Source: Variovorax sp037204085 (lineage in GTDB: Bacteria; Pseudomonadota; Gammaproteobacteria; Burkholderiales; Burkholderiaceae_C). Taken from it: 64,000 nucleotides of DNA. The number at the start of each line of letters is the position of its first letter. Position 1 is the stretch's first letter. Position numbers and translations under genes: made by a program. The stretch lies in assembly GCF_037204085.1 (NCBI RefSeq), contig NZ_JBBCBW010000002.1, positions 1-64,000 on the forward strand. The letters are read 5' to 3'. Shown here piece by piece: positions 8,232-16,817 of this stretch. The notes below the pieces were generated by a model. That model made no database searches, had not been told where the DNA came from, and saw nothing but the letters and a program-made list of their open reading frames with translations.

Positions 8232-9352
8232 GCGGCGGCATCCAACAACGCCCCGCTGTCCCGCCGCTGCGGCGCCGCTCCCTCCTGGCCGGCGCCGCAC
8301 TGCTTTGCGGCCTGGCACCGATGCGGGCGCTGCAGGCGGCCGAGCGGCTCGAACCCGATGAAGAGGCGCTCTTCATGCCGGGCACGGCGCGCCCCACCAG
8401 CGATGGCCGGTTCGAGGTCGACATTCACGCCTGGGTGTACGAACCCGAGCGGCGCTGGGGCCTGAACGCCGCGTTCGCGCGCTACCTGGGCCTGAGCCTG
8501 AACAAGCTCTCACCCGCGGCGCGCCTGCGCTTCAACCAGCGCACGGCGCTGTTCCACGCCGAGTCGGAAGAAGGCAAGGTGTTCGAGATCGACTTCGACG
8601 GCAGCCCTGCACGCGTGAGTTCGCAGCCTTCGGGCGCCAACGGCCGCATGGACATGCGGATCGTCATCGACGCGCCCAAGGCATCGCCTTCGGACGAATG
8701 GCTGAAGTTCCATGCCGTGACCGGCCCCGGCGAGCTGCTGCACCGCTTCAGGGGCCAGGCGCTGATCGTTCCCGCCGAGGGCCTTTCGATCATTTCGGAC
8801 ATCGACGACACCATCAAGCGCACGCAGGTGCGTGACCGGCGCGAGATGCTGCTGAACACGTTTGCACGGCGCTTCGAGGCGGCGCCCGGCATGGCGGCCT
8901 ACTACCGTGCACTGGCGCAAACGCCCGGCACGCGGTTTCACTATCTTTCGGCCAGCCCGATGCAGCTCTACCCCGCGCTGGCCGACTTCGTTCGCGATGC
9001 GGGCTTTCCCACCGGCAGCATGCACCTGCGCGAGAGCACCAGCTGGCGCACGCTGATTCCGGGCGACCAGGATTCGCGCACGCACAAGCTCGGCACCATC
9101 GAGCGGCTGCTGGCCGACTTTCCGCACCGCCGGTTCATGCTGGTGGGCGATTCGGGCGAAAGCGACCCCGAAATCTACGGCCAGGTGGCGCGCACCCATC
9201 CCAGCCGCATCGACAGCATCGCGATACGCGATGTAACCGGTGAAGACAGCACTTCCGGGCGCTATGCAACGGCATTCGACGGCATCGACCCCGCACGCTG
9301 GCAGATTCTTCCCGCCGACAGGGGACCGTCCCCGACGCAGGTCGCGCGGTAA
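8228..9352 (+). CDS. App1-family phosphatidate phosphatase-like protein
   Basis: A 374-residue protein with the App1 catalytic (DUF2183) domain in its C-terminal half. The HAD-like signature SDIDDTIKRT near residue 197 supplies the DxDxT catalytic aspartates, and LVGDSGESDPEIY near residue 305 supplies the acidic end of the site. Yeast App1 is an actin-patch phosphatidate phosphatase; bacterial roles are unknown. The N-terminus has an RRRSLL stretch and a hydrophobic run (about 15-37) that could be a Tat- or Sec-type signal peptide. The start overlaps the folA stop as ATGA. Confidence 0.82.
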   Translation: MSGGIQQRPAVPPLRRRSLLAGAALLCGLAPMRALQAAERLEPDEEALFMPGTARPTSDGRFEVDIHAWVYEPERRWGLNAAFARYLGLSLNKLSPAARLRFNQRTALFHAESEEGKVFEIDFDGSPARVSSQPSGANGRMDMRIVIDAPKASPSDEWLKFHAVTGPGELLHRFRGQALIVPAEGLSIISDIDDTIKRTQVRDRREMLLNTFARRFEAAPGMAAYYRALAQTPGTRFHYLSASPMQLYPALADFVRDAGFPTGSMHLRESTSWRTLIPGDQDSRTHKLGTIERLLADFPHRRFMLVGDSGESDPEIYGQVARTHPSRIDSIAIRDVTGEDSTSGRYATAFDGIDPARWQILPADRGPSPTQVAR

Positions 9353-9514
9353 GCGGTTTCAGCCGCCACAAAAATTCAGCACCTTCGTTTCAGGCGTCCG
9401 CAAAAACGAACACTTCGGTACACACCCAAAAGTCGTGCGCGGCGCAGGGATTAGGCACAAACGTGATTTTTTCCGCAAAATGTTTGTACCGCCATCTAGA
9501 CAAGGAGACGGCTC

Positions 9515-9757
9515 ATGTCCATGGAGTTTCTTCGCGTCATCGCCGAACAGAAATTGCCATACGTCGTCCACACGCCAGCAGACATCGACAGGGTGCGCGT
9601 GCTGCGTGCGGCCGAGCTGGTGACCGCTTTCATCCCGCCGTCCACCGGCCACGCGCCGGACGACCGCGCGATACGCCATCTCGCCCAGGTGGAATCGATC
9701 ACCGCCAAGGGCAAGCTGGCGCTGAACAAGGCCACCTCGGCCTTCATCGAGCTCTGA
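9515..9757 (+). CDS. Small conserved-type protein of unknown function
   Basis: An 80-residue soluble protein without signal peptide or membrane helix. It is preceded by a strong AAGGAGA site 8 bases before the ATG and by an AT-richer 160-base region that should carry its promoter. Codon use fits its neighbours. The middle part (VTAFIPPSTGHAPDDRAIRHL) looks ordered. I do not recognise the family. Its last 14 bases overlap the 3' end of convergent ligD. Confidence 0.65.
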   Translation: MSMEFLRVIAEQKLPYVVHTPADIDRVRVLRAAELVTAFIPPSTGHAPDDRAIRHLAQVESITAKGKLALNKATSAFIEL

Positions 9758-12305
9758 GCTTCGCGGCCTCGAACCCCAGCCGCTTCATCGCGGCACCCGG
9801 ACTGACTGCGGCCTTCGCATAGCCGGCCCACGGGTCGTTGCCGCGGTCGAGCCGGGCATGGATGTTTCGGAGCGTCCACTGCGCGCCGCTTGCCAGCGTG
9901 GGCACCTCGGCCCACTCCACCGGCACCGACACCCCCATGCCCGGACGCGCACGCACCGACCATGCGCACACCGTGGTGGCACCGAAGCCGTTGCGCAGGT
10001 AGTCGATGAAGATGCGGCCGACGCGATTGCTCGGGCCGCTCTTGGCAACGAACATCTGCGGCACCGTGCGGGCCATGTGCCGCACGATGGCCTGCGAAAA
10101 ATCCTTGACCGTGTCCCAGTCGTACTGCCGCTTGAGCGGCACGACCACATGCAGCCCCTTGCCGCCGCTGGTCTTGCAGAAAGACGGCAGGCCAAGTTCG
10201 TCGAGCACCACGCGCATCAGCTCCGTCGCCTGCAGCACCATGGGCCAGCCGACGCCCTCGCCCGGGTCCAGGTCGAAGGTCATGCGGTCGGGCTTGCCGA
10301 TGAGCGTCTTCACTGCGTTCCAGGTGTGGAGCTCGATGACGTTCATCTGCGCCGCGCTCAACAGACCGAGCGGATTGGCCACTTCGATGAGCTCGGGGTG
10401 CGCGGGCCACAGCGCCGGATCGAGCTGCCGCACACCGGCCATCTGGCCCTCGTCGAGGTGCTTCTGAAAGAACAGCTGCCCCTTGATGCCCTGCGGCGCA
10501 CGCACGAAAGACACCGGCCGGCTCTTCAGGTGCTCCATCATCAGCGGCGCGACAAGGCCGTAGAAGCGCACCACCTCGACCTTGGTGATGCCGGTGGTCG
10601 GGTCGACCACGCGGTCGGCATGCGACACCTTGAAGTTGGCCGGCATCGTGGCCGAAGGCTCGGGCCCGGCATCCGCTGCAGGCTTGGCCTTCGGCTGGTG
10701 AACCGGCTTCTCGCGGATGATGGCCTTGGCCGGCTTGTCGGTGCGCACGCTGTGGAACACCGGGTGCCGCACATGGCCGTCCTTCGTCCATTCCGAAAAA
10801 GTGACTTCGGCCAGCAGCACCGGCTTGACCCAATGCGCGCGGCGGTCGTTCTCCGTCGGGTCCTTGAACGGACGCTTGTCGGTGCCGAGCGGCTTCAGCC
10901 TCTCGAGCATTTCATTGAGCGTGCGGCCGTTGAAGCCCGCGCCCACCGCGCCCGAATAAACAAGGTCGCCCTTTTCGTCGTGCACGCCGATCAGCAGTGC
11001 GCCAATGCCCACGCGCGAGCCCTTCGGATCGGTATAGCCGCCGATCACGAACTCCTGCCGCCGCGAGCACTTGAGCTTGATCCAGTCGGGTGAGCGGCGC
11101 GACGCATAGGTGCTGTTCTTGCGCTTGCCGATCACGCCCTCCAGCCCGATCTTGCAGGCCGACGCCACGATGTCTTCGGGCGGCGCATCGAAGATTTCGC
11201 TGAAGCGGATTTCAGGCGGCGCCTTGGCAAGCAGCGACTGCAGCAAGGCCCGCCGCTCCACGAGCGGCACGCCGGTGAGGTCGAAGCCGTCGTAGTACGG
11301 CAGGTCGAAAAGAAAGTAGACGATGTTGCTCGTCTTCTCCTTGTCGAACGCGTTCTGCAAGGCTTGAAAGTCGGTGCTTCCGGATTCGTTGAGCACCACG
11401 ATCTCGCCGTCGAGCCAACCGGGCTTGAGCTTCATCGCCTTGATGGCGCGCACCAGCTGCGGCATGCGGCTGCTCCAGTCGTGCCCGTTGCGCGTGATGA
11501 GCTGCACCTCTTTCTTCGCGTCGATTCGCGCGAGCAGGCGATACCCGTCGAACTTGATTTCGTAGAACCAGTTGTCGGGGTCGGCCGGCGGGCCGTCGAC
11601 CAGCGTGGCAAGCAGCGGTGAAAGCTTGTCGGGCATGGCGGTCTTCACCGCATCGGCCGGCATGCCGCTGCCCGCTGCCTTGCCGCGTTTTTTACGTGCA
11701 GGTGTCGCCTCTGCCGTGGGCGCCGCGGCCGCGGCGCCGGGCGTGGGCATCGGCATCTCCGCCACGCTGTCCGGAAACTGGTCGACCACGCTGAACTCGG
11801 CGGCCGGACGGGCGTAGTCGTCGTGCTCCTTGATCAGCAGCCACGCATCCTGCTTGTCGTCCTTGCTGCTGTGCATGCGCACCAGCGCCCACTTGCCGCG
11901 GAGCTTGTAGCCGTGCAGTTCGAACTTGAGGTTGCCCGCCTTGTAGCCCTTGCGCGCATCGCCGATAGGCGTCCAGGTGCCCTTGTCCCAGATGATCACC
12001 TTGCCCGCGCCGTACTGCCTGGGCGGTATCACCCCTTCGAACTGGTTGTACGAAATGGGGTGGTCCTCGACGTGCACGGCCATTCGCTTGTCGTGCGTGT
12101 CGTAGCTCGGGCCCTTGGGCACCGCCCAGCTTTTCATCGCGCCGTCGAGCTCGATGCGAAAGTCGTAGTGCAGCCGGCTTGCCCAGTGTTTCTGCACCAC
12201 GAACTGCAGCGTGCCGGGCGCCGATGCACCGCCTTCCTCCGGCTCGGGCGTGACGCCGAAGTTGCGCTTCTCCTTGTAGCGCTTCAGCGGGTTTGCGCGC
12301 GCCAT
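9744..12305 (-). CDS. ligD: DNA ligase D (multifunctional NHEJ enzyme)
   Basis: An 853-residue three-domain LigD in the order phosphoesterase - ligase - polymerase. The 3'-phosphoesterase domain (about 20-190) has HYDFRIELDGAMKSWAVPKG. The ATP-dependent ligase domain (about 230-530) has the nucleotidyl lysine K251 in EIKFDGYR. The primase-polymerase domain (about 570-850) has metal-binding Asp678 and Asp680 in FDLDPGEG. With Ku it repairs double-strand breaks by end joining; no ku gene is in the window. The ATG at 12305 matches the family start (KRYKEKRNF). The gene upstream ends 22 bases inside it. Confidence 0.95.
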   Translation of the reverse strand: MARANPLKRYKEKRNFGVTPEPEEGGASAPGTLQFVVQKHWASRLHYDFRIELDGAMKSWAVPKGPSYDTHDKRMAVHVEDHPISYNQFEGVIPPRQYGAGKVIIWDKGTWTPIGDARKGYKAGNLKFELHGYKLRGKWALVRMHSSKDDKQDAWLLIKEHDDYARPAAEFSVVDQFPDSVAEMPMPTPGAAAAAPTAEATPARKKRGKAAGSGMPADAVKTAMPDKLSPLLATLVDGPPADPDNWFYEIKFDGYRLLARIDAKKEVQLITRNGHDWSSRMPQLVRAIKAMKLKPGWLDGEIVVLNESGSTDFQALQNAFDKEKTSNIVYFLFDLPYYDGFDLTGVPLVERRALLQSLLAKAPPEIRFSEIFDAPPEDIVASACKIGLEGVIGKRKNSTYASRRSPDWIKLKCSRRQEFVIGGYTDPKGSRVGIGALLIGVHDEKGDLVYSGAVGAGFNGRTLNEMLERLKPLGTDKRPFKDPTENDRRAHWVKPVLLAEVTFSEWTKDGHVRHPVFHSVRTDKPAKAIIREKPVHQPKAKPAADAGPEPSATMPANFKVSHADRVVDPTTGITKVEVVRFYGLVAPLMMEHLKSRPVSFVRAPQGIKGQLFFQKHLDEGQMAGVRQLDPALWPAHPELIEVANPLGLLSAAQMNVIELHTWNAVKTLIGKPDRMTFDLDPGEGVGWPMVLQATELMRVVLDELGLPSFCKTSGGKGLHVVVPLKRQYDWDTVKDFSQAIVRHMARTVPQMFVAKSGPSNRVGRIFIDYLRNGFGATTVCAWSVRARPGMGVSVPVEWAEVPTLASGAQWTLRNIHARLDRGNDPWAGYAKAAVSPGAAMKRLGFEAAKLRAR

Positions 12306-13297
12306 GGTGTGTCGCTCCCCGCGTCCTGCGGATGGCTCGCCGCATAGCGTTCGAGCAAGAGGTAAAGCACGACGCCGCCGGCCAGCGGCAGCAGGTAGTA
12401 GAGCGCGCGGTACGCCAGCACGGCGCCCATCAACGCGCCCTGCCGCACGGTGCCCGAGAGCAGCGCCAGGTACACCGCCTCGAGCACGCCCAGCCCGGCC
12501 GGAATGGGAGTGATCACCCCGACGATGGAAGCGGCGAGCAGCACGCTCAACGTGGTCGCATACGGCACCTGCCGGCCCAGCAGCAGGTACATGGCGCAAC
12601 CCATCAACGCCCAGTTGGCGGTGGAAAGCGTGAGCTGCACGAGCGCGAGCTGCGCTGAGGGAAGCTTCAGCCGCCGCCCCCTCACCTGCCATTGCCGCCC
12701 GCGCGAGAACGCACAGGCCACCACGTAGGCCGCGGCCAGCAGGATCATCGCCACGCCAAGCACGCGCAGTGCGTCCGTCCCGATGTTGGCCTGGCGCGGC
12801 GGCGTGATGGCGCCCGCCGCAAACAGGCCACCCGCCAGCAGCCCGTAGCCCAGCCAGTTGGTCGCCAGGCTGATGCCGACGATCTGCGCCACGGTGGTTT
12901 CGTCCACCCCGGCGCGCGCATAGAGCCGTGCACGCAGCGCAATGCCGCCCACCAGAGACCCGAGGTTGAGATTGAAGGCATAGCTCGTGACGGCGATGGC
13001 CCAGGTGCGCCAGCGCGGCACGCGGTGGCGCGTGTGCCGCCTGCCGATGAGGTCGAAGCATCCGTAAAGCGCATGGCTCGCGGTTGCAATGCCCAGCACG
13101 CCGAGCAGCAGCGTGGCGGGGTAGCGCTGCAACGCATGCCAAGCGCCGGCCCAATCTACCTTGTGCGCATGCGAAAGCAGCAGGCCCAGCACCGCGAGCC
13201 CGAGCAGCGGCAGCAGCCAGCGGCGGCAGCGCCGCCACAGAGACGGCCTCGCGGTGGAGGGGCCGGGCGCCGAGAGCGTGGTGGCGTCGTGATTCAT
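12284..13297 (-). CDS. Lysylphosphatidylglycerol synthase TM region / UPF0104 family membrane protein
   Basis: A 337-residue integral membrane protein with about eight hydrophobic helices. It shows family signatures of the UPF0104/LPG synthase TM region, for example LNLGSLVGGIALRARLYARAG near residue 115 and GVITPIPAGLGVLEAVYLALL near residue 265. Relatives include flippase-like domains of MprF and glycan-lipid handling proteins; substrate unknown. It lacks the aminoacyltransferase domain of MprF. It overlaps ligD by 22 bases, so the two are probably co-translated. Confidence 0.8.
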   Translation of the reverse strand: MNHDATTLSAPGPSTARPSLWRRCRRWLLPLLGLAVLGLLLSHAHKVDWAGAWHALQRYPATLLLGVLGIATASHALYGCFDLIGRRHTRHRVPRWRTWAIAVTSYAFNLNLGSLVGGIALRARLYARAGVDETTVAQIVGISLATNWLGYGLLAGGLFAAGAITPPRQANIGTDALRVLGVAMILLAAAYVVACAFSRGRQWQVRGRRLKLPSAQLALVQLTLSTANWALMGCAMYLLLGRQVPYATTLSVLLAASIVGVITPIPAGLGVLEAVYLALLSGTVRQGALMGAVLAYRALYYLLPLAGGVVLYLLLERYAASHPQDAGSDTPWRAQTR

Positions 13298-13304
13298 GGT
13301 GTTG

Positions 13305-14843
13305 CTACAGAACGGAGACCAGCGCCGCAAGGTCGAGCGGCTTGAGCAGGTGGTGGTCGAACCCGGCCATGGCAATGCGGTCCTTGTCGCCCTGCTGGCC
13401 CCAGCCGGTCAGTGCGACAAGGATCAGCCCCTTGAGCGCGGGATTGGCGCGCAGCTTGATGGCCAGCTCGCAGCCGTCCATGCCCGGCATGCCGATGTCC
13501 AGGATCGCAAGTCCGGGCAGCACGCCTTCGGCCACCGCGCGCAGCGCCGCGTCGCCGCTGTAGGCCACGTGGGTCGAGGCTCCGAGCGACTGCAGCAGGT
13601 CGCTGAGTGCATCGGCCGCATCGCGGTTGTCGTCCACGATCAGCACCGTGCTGGGCAGCGAGGGCGGCCAGCCGCCAACGGCCGTCGCCGGCGGCTTGGG
13701 CACGCCCGAGCCGATGCGAGTGAGCGGCAGGCGCACGCAGAACATCGCGCCCCGGCCCAGGCCCGCACTGATGGCTTCGACGCTGCCGCCGTGCAGTTCG
13801 ACCAGGCTCTTCACCAGCGTGAGCCCGATGCCCAACCCGCCCTGCGCCGCCTTGGAGGTGCCGCTGACCTGAACGAACATCTCGAAGATCGACTTCAGCA
13901 TTTCGGGCGCAATGCCGGTTCCGTTGTCCCACACCTCGACCACGGCTTGCCGCCCTTCCTCGCGCAGCGCAATCCTGATCTTGCCGCCCGGGGCCGTGTA
14001 CTTGGCAGCGTTGTTGAGCAGGTTCGAAAACACCTGCGTCAGCCGCACGCCGTCGCCCCGCACCACCAGCGGGTCGGCGCACAGCTCCGTGGTCAGCTCG
14101 TGCTTCGCGCCTTCGAGCAACGGGCGGCTCAGTTCGATCGCATCTTTTATGACCGATTCGAGCGCCACCGCCTCCATGCGCAGTTCGATCTTGCCGCGCG
14201 TGATGCGCGAGACCTCCATCAGGTCGTTCACAAGCCGCACCATGTGCTCGATCTGCCGGCCCATCAACTCGTAGTAGCGCATGGCTTCCGCGGCCTCATG
14301 CGGCTTTCGCATCAGCAGGGTGAGCGCGGTGCTCATCGGCGCGAGCGGATTGCGCAACTCATGCGCCAGCGTGGCAAGAAACTCGGTCTTGCGCTGGTCG
14401 GCTTCGCGCAGCCCGTCGAGCAGGTCGCGCAGCTGGTATTGGCGGTTGCGCGCGCGCAGCGCCGTGCGCACCGTGCTGATGAGCGACGCCACCCGCATCG
14501 GGCGCTCGATGACCGTGACATTCGCGAGCTTGTCCATGGCCTCGGCAATGACGCGTGAGTCCGCGCCCTGGCGGGCAAGAATGAGCACCGGAACGTCGGA
14601 CCATGGCGCCTGCGAACCCAGCACCTCGTTCAGCGCAGCCGCGGCCGGGTCGGCCAGCACCTCTTCCGCCAGCATGATGGCGCCCGCGCCCTCCTGCAGC
14701 TCGCGCACCAGCTCGCACAGGTTCGCGCAGGAGCGCGTGTCGATCTGCGCGCGAGCCAGGACGGAATTGGCCATGAAGGCGTCCCTGGAGGTCGCGGTTC
14801 GCAACAGGATGCGCTGCTCGACGGGTGCCGGTGCTGCGCTCAC
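13305..14843 (-). CDS. Hybrid sensor histidine kinase/response regulator
   Basis: A 512-residue cytoplasmic hybrid kinase with no membrane segment. Residues about 10-130 resemble a receiver fold, but the phospho-acceptor position reads IMLAEE instead of an aspartate, so it looks inactive. The HisKA domain has H161 in ATLAHELRNP. The HATPase domain has NLLNNAAKYT, WDNGTGI and GGLGIGLTLV. A normal C-terminal receiver carries the acceptor Asp449 in LDIGMPGMDG. It starts with GTG overlapping the KaiC-like stop as GTGA, so kinase and ATPase should be made together. No output regulator lies beside it. Confidence 0.9.
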   Translation of the reverse strand: MSAAPAPVEQRILLRTATSRDAFMANSVLARAQIDTRSCANLCELVRELQEGAGAIMLAEEVLADPAAAALNEVLGSQAPWSDVPVLILARQGADSRVIAEAMDKLANVTVIERPMRVASLISTVRTALRARNRQYQLRDLLDGLREADQRKTEFLATLAHELRNPLAPMSTALTLLMRKPHEAAEAMRYYELMGRQIEHMVRLVNDLMEVSRITRGKIELRMEAVALESVIKDAIELSRPLLEGAKHELTTELCADPLVVRGDGVRLTQVFSNLLNNAAKYTAPGGKIRIALREEGRQAVVEVWDNGTGIAPEMLKSIFEMFVQVSGTSKAAQGGLGIGLTLVKSLVELHGGSVEAISAGLGRGAMFCVRLPLTRIGSGVPKPPATAVGGWPPSLPSTVLIVDDNRDAADALSDLLQSLGASTHVAYSGDAALRAVAEGVLPGLAILDIGMPGMDGCELAIKLRANPALKGLILVALTGWGQQGDKDRIAMAGFDHHLLKPLDLAALVSVL

Positions 14844-16339
14844 GATTGGGGCTGCACGCCGTCGATGGGAATCGGAATGCCCGACAGGATGCCCCTGAAG
14901 TTACGCAGCGGCTCGCCGATCTTCAGGCCCGTGGCAGTCATGGAAAAATCGCGGATGGTCCGCTCATGCGCCCCGCCGCGCTTCTTCAGCACCGAGATCG
15001 CCTGCCGCACTTCGCCGTCGAGCTCGAAGTACCGCAGCAGCACCACGGCGTCGGCCAGGTAGCTCGCATCCACGGGTGTCTGCATCTGCATGCCGATGAG
15101 GCCGTGCTGCGCGCCAACCAGCAGCGTGGCCACGCCCGCCTGACCCAGGTAGGAGAGCAGTTCGTGCAGCTGCGCAATCAGAAAACGCTCGTCGGGCATG
15201 GCGTTGAGATAGCCGTTCAGGCTGTCGATCACCACCACCGCCGCCCCGGATTCCACCACCGCCAGCCGGATCAGGTGCACGAACTCGCCGGGCGACAACT
15301 CGGCAGGGTCGACCTGCCGCACCTTGATGCGGCCGCCATCGATGTGCGGCCCCAGGTCCATTCCCATGCTTTCGCAGCGGGTGCGCAAGGTATGAATGCT
15401 CTCGTCGAAAACGAAGAGCGCCGCGCACTCGCCGCGCTGCGCGGCGGCAAGCGCGAACTGCACCGCCACGGTCGACTTGCCCGTACCCGGCGCTCCGACG
15501 AACAGCGTGCTCGTTCCCCTCTCTATACCGCCGCCCAGCAAGGCGTCGAGCGACTCGATGCCGCTCGGAATCCGCACCTGCGTGAGCGCCGCCGAATGTT
15601 CGGCCGCCACCAGGCGGGGAAACACGCGCAGCCCACCGCGCTCGATGCGGTAGTCGTGATAGCCGCCGCGAAACTGCTGGCCGCGGTATTTGCTGACCAC
15701 CAGCCGGCGCCGCGCGGCGCCGTAGTCGGAGCTGATCTGCTCCAGCCGCAGCACGGCATGGGCAATGCTTTGCACCTGCAGGTCGTGCTTCATGGCGGTC
15801 ATGTCGTCGAGCAGCAGCACGGTGCACTGCCGGCCCGCAAAGAACTGCTTGAGCGCCAGGATCTGCCGCCTGTAGCGCAGCGAACTTCCCGCCAAGAGGC
15901 GCAGCTCGGAGAGCGAATCGAACACGACCCGCGAGGGCTTGATCACATCGACATCCGACAGGATCCGCAGCGTGGTTTCGCTGAGCTCGACCTCCGAGGG
16001 ATGGAACATCGTGTACTGCTCGTCGGGCTCCAGTGCGGTTTCCGAAGGCAGCATTTCGCGCACCTCGATGCCGCTCAGGTCCCACCCGTGCGAATCCGCA
16101 ACGCCCCTGAGCTCATTCGCCGTTTCCGACAGCGTGACGTACAGCACCGATTCGCCGCGCTTGGCCCCTTCGATCAGGAACTGGAGGGCGATGGTGGTCT
16201 TGCCCGCGCCGGGCGTGCCTTCGACCAGGTAAAGGCGATTGGCGGTGAGCCCGCCTCCAAGAACATCGTCGAGGCCGGGCACGCCGACCTTCATCAGGCT
16301 TTCCTGCATGGCCGCCCCGGCCGCGCGGTCTTGTTTCAT
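14840..16339 (-). CDS. KaiC-like tandem RecA-fold ATPase
   Basis: A protein of about 499 residues with two KaiC/RecA-like ATPase domains. P-loops GTPGAGKTT (about residue 40) and GAPGTGKST (about residue 280) are both intact. The C-terminal segment ends in LRNFRGILSGIP, as in KaiC proteins. Non-cyanobacterial KaiC homologues are often paired with histidine kinases and act as signalling ATPases; a clock role is not implied, since no kaiA or kaiB is present. The ATG at 16339 follows GGAGGAAAAA. An ATG at 16351 is in frame, but the ribosome-binding site falls inside its first codons. Confidence 0.9.
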   Translation of the reverse strand: MKQDRAAGAAMQESLMKVGVPGLDDVLGGGLTANRLYLVEGTPGAGKTTIALQFLIEGAKRGESVLYVTLSETANELRGVADSHGWDLSGIEVREMLPSETALEPDEQYTMFHPSEVELSETTLRILSDVDVIKPSRVVFDSLSELRLLAGSSLRYRRQILALKQFFAGRQCTVLLLDDMTAMKHDLQVQSIAHAVLRLEQISSDYGAARRRLVVSKYRGQQFRGGYHDYRIERGGLRVFPRLVAAEHSAALTQVRIPSGIESLDALLGGGIERGTSTLFVGAPGTGKSTVAVQFALAAAQRGECAALFVFDESIHTLRTRCESMGMDLGPHIDGGRIKVRQVDPAELSPGEFVHLIRLAVVESGAAVVVIDSLNGYLNAMPDERFLIAQLHELLSYLGQAGVATLLVGAQHGLIGMQMQTPVDASYLADAVVLLRYFELDGEVRQAISVLKKRGGAHERTIRDFSMTATGLKIGEPLRNFRGILSGIPIPIDGVQPQS

Positions 16340-16458
16340 TTTTTCCTCCATCGTATGGGGCAGACGGTCTTTTTCTGCCCTGTTGTCTGCTTGCGATCTG
16401 CCTGCGGGGAAACGACTTCGCAGGCCGGGCCATCAATGCCCGCAGGAGGATTTTTAGC

Positions 16459-16496
16459 GGCGGCGCCGGGCCCCAGCTGTAGGGCGCCGCCTTTTT
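16459..16496 (+). terminator. Plus-oriented GC hairpin with T-run
   Basis: GGCGGCGCC (16459-16467) pairs with GGCGCCGCC (16483-16491) and is followed on the plus strand by TTTTT. Both flanking genes lie on the minus strand, so the terminator-like T-run faces the opposite way from known transcription. On the minus strand it would be a hairpin without a U-tract. Confidence 0.35.
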
Positions 16497-16521
16497 CGCG
16501 AGAGGACAAAGCGCCCGCCGC

Positions 16522-16710
16522 TCAGGACTTTTCAGGCGTCTTGTGCTCGGCCTCGCCCGGGTCTTCGAGCTTCTTGTTCTGCACCTTCTTCATCATTTCC
16601 TCGCCCTCGGTGTCGCTGCCGTCGGTGGGGACGGACTCCTCCTGCGTGATCTCGGGTTCGTCGGGGGAACGCTTCGGGCGCGGGGCCGGCGGCGGTGTTG
16701 GCGTGTTCAT
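16522..16710 (-). CDS. Small acidic, disordered protein
   Basis: A 62-residue protein rich in Pro, Glu, Asp, Lys and Ser with almost no hydrophobic core, so probably disordered. The start follows CAGGAGA at 8-9 bases. Codon use is in line with the neighbours. No domain is recognised. It lies between a CDF transporter gene and the KaiC-like gene, all on the minus strand, but gaps of 107 and 182 bases argue against a tight operon. Confidence 0.55.
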   Translation of the reverse strand: MNTPTPPPAPRPKRSPDEPEITQEESVPTDGSDTEGEEMMKKVQNKKLEDPGEAEHKTPEKS

Positions 16711-16817
16711 GCGGCAATCTCCTGAATGAAGGCCGACAGTGGCGCAAGCGCCGGGCCGGAGCGCTCAGGCAAAGGCGGCAGCGCGGGTCAGCCAAGGCCG
16801 ACGATGCGGCCGGCGCC

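Noticed and set aside
14840..16339. Circadian clock operon
   Set aside because: KaiC-like ATPase is present, but no kaiA or kaiB and no clock output gene lies nearby. Such proteins in proteobacteria are general signalling ATPases.
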